From Syngnathus acus (taxonomy: Eukaryota > Chordata > Actinopteri > Syngnathiformes > Syngnathidae): a stretch of DNA of 64,000 nucleotides. Of the stretch, positions 57,553 to 64,000 are shown in pieces. The position numbers were made by a program, and so were the translations under genes. Under the pieces are notes generated by a model. It ran no database searches. It was not told the origin of the DNA and was given only the letters and a program-made list of their open reading frames with translations. Every line of letters begins with the position of its first letter. Position 1 is the first letter of the stretch. The stretch covers positions 17,892,501-17,956,500 of the forward strand of contig NC_051094.1 of the NCBI RefSeq assembly GCF_901709675.1. Direction: 5' to 3'.

Positions 57553-58763
57553 AGAGATTATTCTGCCCGTCCTATCAGTGGATTCCACTAACGGGGCTTG
57601 GAAATGCCTGTTTTGGTCACCATCTCTTTTCGCATTCATTGCTTTAGTAACAACCCGTGATGCACGTGTGTCAGATACCGAAGGTTCACTTCTGTACGCA
57701 TCAGGCATGCTTGGCTTCATGGCCGATAAAGGATATGCAGTGAAGCCAGCGCTAGACCGTCCCTTATCACGTTTTTGTTGTTTTAATGGCGTACTAGTGG
57801 CGTCTGTATAAGTCTTATCTGGTTGTCTCAATGGCACAAAACAATCGGCAGGCGCCCGGCCCATCCCGTCTGTTGTTACATCCAGTACCGCAAACACTTT
57901 CTCATTTGTTGTACCTTCTTCTGCCACAATTTTGTAAATATTTCTTTTTCAGAGAGGAATAGTATTATCATCGCCACAATCTATGTTGCCTGTGACCGTT
58001 ACTAAATCCTCGACAAATGGTTCATCCAGCTCTATACAATGTGGTCCCTCATTGTCCCTGTCATCTAGCCCAATGCAGGGCCTTCCACCCCCTTTTCTTT
58101 TGTCAGTTCTCTCATTTTGTCACGTAGATGGCGTACCGTTTCAGATAAGGTGGCCAGCTCATCTTTGTATTTCCCTTGGCCCCACACCGTAGTCATTGGG
58201 CCTTCTATCTCACATGTCAGAGTCCCTTGCTTAATGTCAATCACAGGTGCCTGCATCACATCAACAAGCGAAGAACCCTGGGCCTTCTGCACCTCAGGGC
58301 CACACTGTGCAATAATTTGACGGTTACTTCTACCAACTATCTGCCCTTTCCCCTGTTGAGCGGAAGCTTCAAGATCACTTTCAATTTCATCCCCCTCACA
58401 AAAAGTTGGATGTGTAAACACATCCCGACAAAATCCGATCAAATCCTGTATGTTTCCGACCTTCTTTTGTTTTCTCCCTCGATCCCCTAAGTTTGCATTG
58501 ATCATCTCATTGATAGCCAACTATTCTTTGTGTCTTAACTCCCTTAAAATTGCCCTTCTGGCCTCCTTATTTGGGGGTTCCCCCTCCAGGGGACCGACCC
58601 CTCTCAACTCTAACAATTTCTGGGTCCAAATCTGGCACTTTTCTCCATATGTCTTCTGGTAATCATGGGGATAATTTAATTTGAACAATCTCACAACAAC
58701 ATAAATTTTCTCCCCTAGCGTTCTCTTTCCACCTTCTGTCACTCCTCTATTTCTCGCCGCCAT
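57553..58763 (-). pseudogene. LTR-retroelement gag-like remnant
   Basis: Three minus-strand frames in a row lie downstream of a primer-binding site and LTR, the position of gag. The first (58763-58521) is 80 codons beginning MAARNRGVTEGGKRTLGEKI. A TAG separates it from the second (58520-58065), which is in the same frame and ends in a charged, coiled-coil-like stretch (LATLSETVRHLRDKMRELTK). The third (57927-57553) is out of frame. None has a zinc knuckle or a family motif I can name, so gag is inferred from position and composition. Protease, polymerase and envelope genes are absent here. It is an old, decayed copy. Confidence 0.5.
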
Positions 58764-59502
58764 TTTTTGACTACACTTGCAATCTCTCCTACACTATTTC
58801 CCAAGTCTTTCACTCAAAATTCACACCAAAGTAATGATAATTCGATTACCAACGGTCAAATGTTTTTTTTTTGTTTTTTTGTTTTACCTCAAACAATAAT
58901 CACTAAACAAATCAAAAGTATACAATGAATTGAAATATATTGGCCGAACACAGTGGTCAATTATGACCTCACAACCACCAGAGCAATCACCGAACAACAG
59001 AAATCAGCAGGAAGTTGATTGACTAGAGGTTAATTATAAACCTCACAAGGTCAATTATGACCTTACAATCACCACAGCGATTTCAAAAGATAGTATTTGA
59101 CAGAACTCTTTTAATTTAGCCAGACCTCACACGGTCATCCGTGACCTCACACAGTGGACACAGAGCTCTTTTAACTTAACCAGACCTCACACAGTGGCTT
59201 TCCGTGACCTCACACAGAGGTCACAAGCGCTTTCAAAAGAACATAAACTTCGATCATTCTGGCATTTGCCACAACTCACACTATTTTATGTTACTACAGT
59301 ATTTTTAGTAGTTCTTAGCAAATCTTTGACCACAAACACAATCCTCATTCTCAGAAATTTCAACAATCTACCCCCGTAGGGTTAGGCAGAACATTTTCTT
59401 ATCAAAAAGAAGGTATTCTGCTCACCTTTTGGGCCCAGTCGAATTGTTGAAATTTCCGCGGGTATGGCGTGATGTTGAAAAACAGGATCAGCAAGCACAA
59501 GA
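58764..59502 (-). other. Leader region of the LTR element
   Basis: Lies between the gag-like frame and the primer-binding site. The phrase CACACAGTGG and variants (ACCTCACACAGTGG near 59140-59220) recur several times. No ORF. Confidence 0.4.
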
Positions 59503-59520
59503 CCACGGGTCACGGCACCA
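59503..59520 (-). promoter_or_regulatory. Primer-binding site, tRNA-His-like
   Basis: On the minus strand TGGTGCCGTGACCCGTGG sits two bases after an LTR-type ACA end. TGGTGCCGTGAC is complementary to the 3' end of vertebrate tRNA-His, the primer used by some endogenous retroviruses; the later bases deviate. Confidence 0.6.
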
Positions 59521-59522
59521 TC

Positions 59523-59578
59523 TGTTGGGTTTGTTCCCAGTTCTTTATCTTTAATGCTTGCTATGCTAACAGTAATTA
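59523..59578 (-). mobile_element. LTR, downstream part (interrupted)
   Basis: On the minus strand the LTR ends ...GGGAACAAACCCAACA at 59523. The rest of the LTR is on the far side of Rex1 copy F (62699 to about 63066). Confidence 0.5.
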
Positions 59579-62500
59579 GACTTAGACTTAGACAAACTTT
59601 ATTGTCATTTTGTAAACACTGGGTGCACACAAAACGAAATTACGTTGCATACGGCTTCCAACAATGTGGTGATATTGCGGCTGAATAAAAAGTGACATTC
59701 TATATAAAAATATGAAATAAGATAAGTATAAAGTGCAGCAGTGATAAAGTATGTAAACAGTGCAGGAAACAAAACAGTATTTACAAAGTGTGCAGAGGAA
59801 TCCTAAATTGAATGTTCAACAGTCTGACGACAGCAGGGAAAAAACTATTGCAGAACCTGGTGGACCTGCAGCGGATGCTGCGAAACCTCTTCCCAGAGAG
59901 CAGCAGGGAGAACAGTCCATGGTGGGGGTGTGATGGGTCACTGATAATATTTCGGGCTCGGGACACGCAGCGCTGGGATGACAAGTCCTGAATGGAGGGA
60001 AGAGGAGCCCCGATGATCCTCTCTGCTGTCCTCACCACTCTCCTCACGTTCTTCCAATCGGAGGTGCTGCAACCTCCACACCACACCGAGAGACAGCTTG
60101 TCAGAATGCTCTCTATGGTGCTTCGGTAGAACGTCCTCAATGACGGGTGGGGGCAGGTGGGCTCTCCTCATCCTCCGCAGGAAGTACAAGCGCTTCCGTG
60201 CCCTCTTGAGCGTGGTGAGGCTGGTTCTTCCTGAAGTCGACGATGATCTCCTTCGTCTTCTCCACATTCAGGATCAGGCTATTGTCTCTGCACCAGCCCA
60301 CCAACTGCTCCACCTCCTCTCTGTAGTCCAGGTCGTTGTTGTCACTGATGAGGCCCACCACCGTTGTGTCGTCTGCAAACTTCACAATGTGATTGGTGGT
60401 GAACCTGGGGACGCAGTCGTGTGTCATCAGGGTGAACAGCAGGGGGCTCAGGACGCAGCCCTGAGGGGAGCCTGTGCTGAGGGTGATGACATCTGAGGTG
60501 TTCTGTCCGACCCGGACTGACTGAGGTCTGTTGGTGAGGAAGTCTAGCAGCCAGTTTCGAAGGGGGGTGCTGAAGCCCAGGTGTTCCAGTTTTCCCACCA
60601 GATGCTGTGGAATGATGGTGTTAAACGCTGAGCTGAAGTAGAGGAACAGCAACCGCACGTGGGTGTTCCTCTCCTCCAGGTGAGCCAGGCTCAGGTGAAG
60701 AACGGAGGAGATGGCATCCTCAGTAGAGCGGTTCTGCCGGTAGGCAAACTGGAACGGGTCGAATGTTGGGGGGAGTCTGGAGACGATGTGTTCTTTGAGC
60801 AGCCTTTCGAAGCACTTCATCATGATGGGAGTCAGTGCTACCGGTCTGTAGTCGTTCAATGAGGTGATTTGAGGTTTCTTCGGCACCGGAATGATGGAGG
60901 CAGCCTTGAAGCATACTGGCCCTGTGGCTTGGCCCAGCGAGATGTTAAAAATGTCTGTGATGACACCAGCCAGCTGACCTGCACATTCCTTGAACACCCG
61001 CCCAGGTATGTTGTCGGGGCCTGGGGCCTTACGTGGGTTGACTCTTCTCAGAGTCTTCAACACGTCGGCTGAGTCAAGGCAGAGTGCCTCCTCTTCCTGA
61101 TGGGGAACAGATTTAACTGCACGAGTGCTGTTTAGTGCCTCAAACCGCCCAAAGAAGTTATTTAGACCATTTAGGAAGTCAGCATCAACCTCACCCACCG
61201 GGGGGGAGGGTAAGTTGTAGTCAGTGATCGCCCGTATGCCTTGCCACATACTCCTGGTGTTATTGGCGTCGTGGAAAAAATACTGAATTTTTCGACTGTG
61301 GCTTCGCTTCGCTAACCTGATGGCACGGTTCAAGGTGGCTCTCGCTGTCCTCAGTGCCTCCTTGTCGCCAGACTTGAAGGCTGAGTTCCGTGCTCGTAGC
61401 GTATGACGTACCTCCTCAGTCATCCAGGGTCGTTGGTTGGCTCGGGTGATGATGTTCTTAGTGGTGCTGACGTCCTCGGTGCATTTGTTGATGTAGGCTG
61501 ACACAGTCATGGCGTACTCATCAATGTCGATCTGATTGTCATATGTTGCTGCTGATTTGAACATGTCCCAGTCAGAGCACTCAAAGCAGTCCTGGAGTGC
61601 CTCCATGGCCCCCTCAGACCACACCCTCACCTGCTTCACTGTGGGTTTTGCTCTGATCAGCAGGGGCCTGTACGCAGGGATTAGCATAACAGATAGGTGG
61701 TCTGAAGAGCCGAGGTGGGGGCGGGGGGCTGCTCTGAATGCATCTTTTATATTGGTGTAAACCAAGTCCAGAGTGTTCTCTCCCCGAGTTGGAAAATCCA
61801 CGTGTTGGTAAAAATGAGGGAGAATAGTCTTCATGTTAGCCTGGTTGAAGTCCCCAGCAATGATGAAAACACCCTCTGTGTGCGTGGATTGCAGCTCACC
61901 GATTGTCCGATAGAGAACTCTCATGGCCTCTTTAGTATTAGCGCTAGGAGGCACATACACAGCCGTGATGCTAACAACAATAAACTCCCTGGGCAGGTAG
62001 AAGGGTCTGCAGTTAACAGTCAAAAGCTCGATGTCCGAAGAGCAGAAGCTGGCGACAGATCTAGCATTTTTGCACCAGTTGTTGTTGATGTAGACACACA
62101 GCCCACCTCCTCGGGATTTACTGCTTAGTTCGCTGTTTCTGTCGGCGCGGAATGTAGCGAGCCCCTCCAGGCTAACGGCGTTGTCCGGTATTGATGAGTT
62201 CAGCCATGTCTCCATCAGGATGAGAGCGCAGCAGTTTCTGACCTCCCTCTTTGAAGAGAGTTCCAGTTGTAGATGGTCCATTTTATTATCCAGTGAGCGG
62301 ACGTTGGAGAGGAAGATGGATGGAAGCGGCGGTTTGTAGGGGTTAGCTTTTAGCTCGACAGCCGCGCTTCCGCCGCCGGTCACACCGCCTACGCTTACTC
62401 CTCCTCCGGCGTGTGCTGCCCGGCGAGCCCGCTGCATCGTGAGCTTCTGGGGCTAGTGCCCGAAGCACTCCGAGGCTACGTAAACAGACTAGGGTAGTTG

Positions 62501-62692
62501 TGGCTACGAGTCCAAAAACACTTGATGACCGTACCTCCAGCAGGCGCTGGCGATCATATACTAACCTACTGGATGGATAGACTAAACTTTGTGTTGTTTG
62601 TAGTGTCCTAGGCGGCATATTTTGTGAAAATGCTCGTCGGTTGTCGAGAGCCGTGACAGCCGCAGCCGACTGGGACACCGCCATCTTGGATC
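59579..62692 (-). pseudogene. Rex1/Babar-like LINE, copy F, full length with target duplication
   Basis: Complete element flanked by TAATTA (59573-59578 and 62693-62698). The minus-strand ORF at 62437-60137 spans the endonuclease (IFLSNVRSLDNKMDHLQLEL, ALILMETWLNSSIPD, FIIAGDFNQANMK, LGSSDHLSVMLIPAY), the linker and the [42 protein letters not shown], then motif A as [34 protein letters not shown] and HIVKFADDTTVVGL. The motif A Asp is Tyr here, so the RT should be dead. A frameshift near 60225 puts the C-terminus (60140-59781) out of frame. The 5' UTR carries a further open frame (62702-62343), and the 3' tail is (TTAGAC)n. Confidence 0.93.
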
Positions 62693-62698
62693 TAATTA

Positions 62699-63066
62699 CC
62701 AAGAGGCAGCCTTCACAGTTTAACTATTTAATGTATGCCAGAATGATCGATACACAGCTGTGGAGCCTTCTCTGCGAGATGCGGAAGAAGGTCTAACTCC
62801 CACCACCAGGGTTCCTGCTCTTATCCTACTCTGGGCTGCCCTCCTGCAAGGAGGCAACTCTGCCTAGCCTGTGTGATAATGTGTGACCTTGTAGTCTTAA
62901 CTGAGAGCGACCTCTACGTGTGTGCAAAGAGTGTCATAGAGAAGAGAAAGCTAATGAAGCAAGAGAAGGGTTACAGCGATATAACGACATAGCTCAAGCT
63001 ACCTAGCTAATCACATGGGCCAAAGAGGCCTATTCTAACAATCTAAATACTAAACCTATTCTAACA
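62699..63066 (-). mobile_element. LTR, upstream part (interrupted)
   Basis: On the minus strand the probable start is TGTTAGAATAGG (63066, or a repeat of the same phrase at 63040). It continues to the Rex1 F insertion site and resumes at 59578. Total LTR length would be about 424 bp. The start is uncertain because the phrase occurs twice. Confidence 0.45.
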
Positions 63067-63711
63067 GTTAATCACGACACAAATACAATATTGCGCCACA
63101 AAGGACATGTATAAACACACCCCTAACTGCATGTCTGCTGGGTGAGAGGAATGGTCTTAATGTCTGCCACAAAGTATAGTATTATCCTGTTTGTATGTCC
63201 ATAATGTGGACATGTTTCCTTAGCCTCAACTTTAGCATCACAGAATATCCCATCCGGGTCAACCCCAACAGTAAGCACATTCCTGCAATACCAGACTAAA
63301 ATAAATAAAGAGGGGCAACATTTTCTAAAGGAAAACTGAAAGGACAGAAAATATGTGCGAGATGATGGACTGGGGGTGTCGAGCTTCACAAAGATAGCGT
63401 CCAATGTACTCAGGCGGGGTAGAAAAAGATGGTGTGCTGCGGAGGTCGGCCACATCTGGGGTCCGACAAGGAAGAGGGCATGGGTGCGGATCTTTCACTG
63501 AGGGCGCAGTCGTATGGAAGAGGGTGCGGCACACTGGTGGACGGCTTGGTGGACGGCCAGGTGGTCACCTGCGTTCAACACGGGCAGCAGAGCCGGTGAG
63601 GAGGCATAGTGAGGAACGGCAGAGGTCGGCCAGGTGGTCACCTGCGTCCAACACAGGTAGCAGAGCTGGATGGAAAACCCGATGAGTGTTAGAGTGGTGC
63701 TCACTCTAACT
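63067..63711. other. Unassigned, with a 73-bp direct repeat
   Basis: GGCCAGGTGGTCACCTGCG recurs at 63555 and 63628 within a GC-rich stretch (63410-63690). The plus-strand frame through it (63404-63685) is Arg/Gly-rich and probably not a gene. Confidence 0.45.
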
Positions 63712-64000
63712 CAGGGGTGCCCAAACCTTTTCAGCTCGCGAGCTACTTTTGAAATGACCAAGTCACAAAGATCTACCCACTAAAAAAAAAAAAAAATGTA
63801 TATATATATATATATATATATGTCATCGTGAAAAAAAAGTCCTACTCCCATTCCCTATGAAAGTGATACTTCTTACTATGGCCAGCTGCCCGACTCATTT
63901 TTATACCCTTTCTTAAGTTTAAGAGAAAAAACAGGGTTCTGACAATTGGAGGGAACTCGCGAGCTAGCGTGTTTGTGTTGTGTTGTTAGCGCCGTTGTTT
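63712..64000. mobile_element. hAT-type terminus, cut by window end
   Basis: Begins CAGGGGTGCCCAAACCTTTT and GCTCGCGAGCTAC, a common fish hAT end. An (AT)n run follows at 63798-63822. The rest lies outside the window. Confidence 0.6.

Noticed and set aside
63404-63685. Arg/Gly-rich open frame
   Set aside because: The composition follows a GC-rich 73-bp repeat; no start context or domain.

Overview
The window is teleost fish DNA made mostly of transposable elements, with two ordinary spliced host genes embedded in it. The repeat spectrum points to a bony fish: many Rex1/Babar-like LINEs, an L2-clade LINE with an esterase ORF1, Tc1 transposons, hAT and Tigger-like transposons, tRNA-derived SINEs and TA-flanked MITEs. 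The host genes agree: a vertebrate interleukin-17 family gene and sdf2l1. I cannot name the species. There is no bacterial or phage content.

Layout. 1-1505 is the eroded end of an I/Nimb-like LINE. 2.65-7.57 kb is a nest of DNA transposons, including a MITE that carries a 251-bp tandem array. 7.88-8.6 kb is a worn R4/Rex6-like LINE tail. 9080-10240 (+) is a three-exon IL-17 family gene. 10.5-21.9 kb holds MITEs, hAT elements, a Tc1 with an LTR-like insertion, and Rex1 copy A. 22322-29235 (+) is the three-exon sdf2l1 gene, whose two introns are filled with nested Tc1, SINE, mariner-like and hAT insertions. 30.7-32.1 kb has a perfect 68-bp-arm palindrome abutting a MITE. 33.3-37.2 kb is LINE and transposon debris. 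38.7-47.9 kb is a three-level nest: a Jockey-like LINE (-) split by Rex1 copy C (+), which is itself split by a nearly intact L2 LINE (+). 49.5-57.4 kb holds Rex1 copies D and E, two SINEs and a second, internally duplicated copy of the 31-kb MITE. 57.5-63.1 kb (-) is a decayed LTR retroelement (gag-like frames, a His-type primer-binding site, one LTR) whose LTR was split by full-length Rex1 copy F. The window ends in a hAT terminus.

Function. The IL-17 gene encodes a predicted secreted cystine-knot cytokine. sdf2l1 encodes an ER-luminal MIR-domain cochaperone with a predicted C-terminal retrieval signal, and has a UPR-type motif just upstream. Nothing indicates that the two genes work together. 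No LINE or transposon protein here has an uninterrupted frame. The L2 at 41.6-46.3 kb comes closest, with one stop in each ORF.
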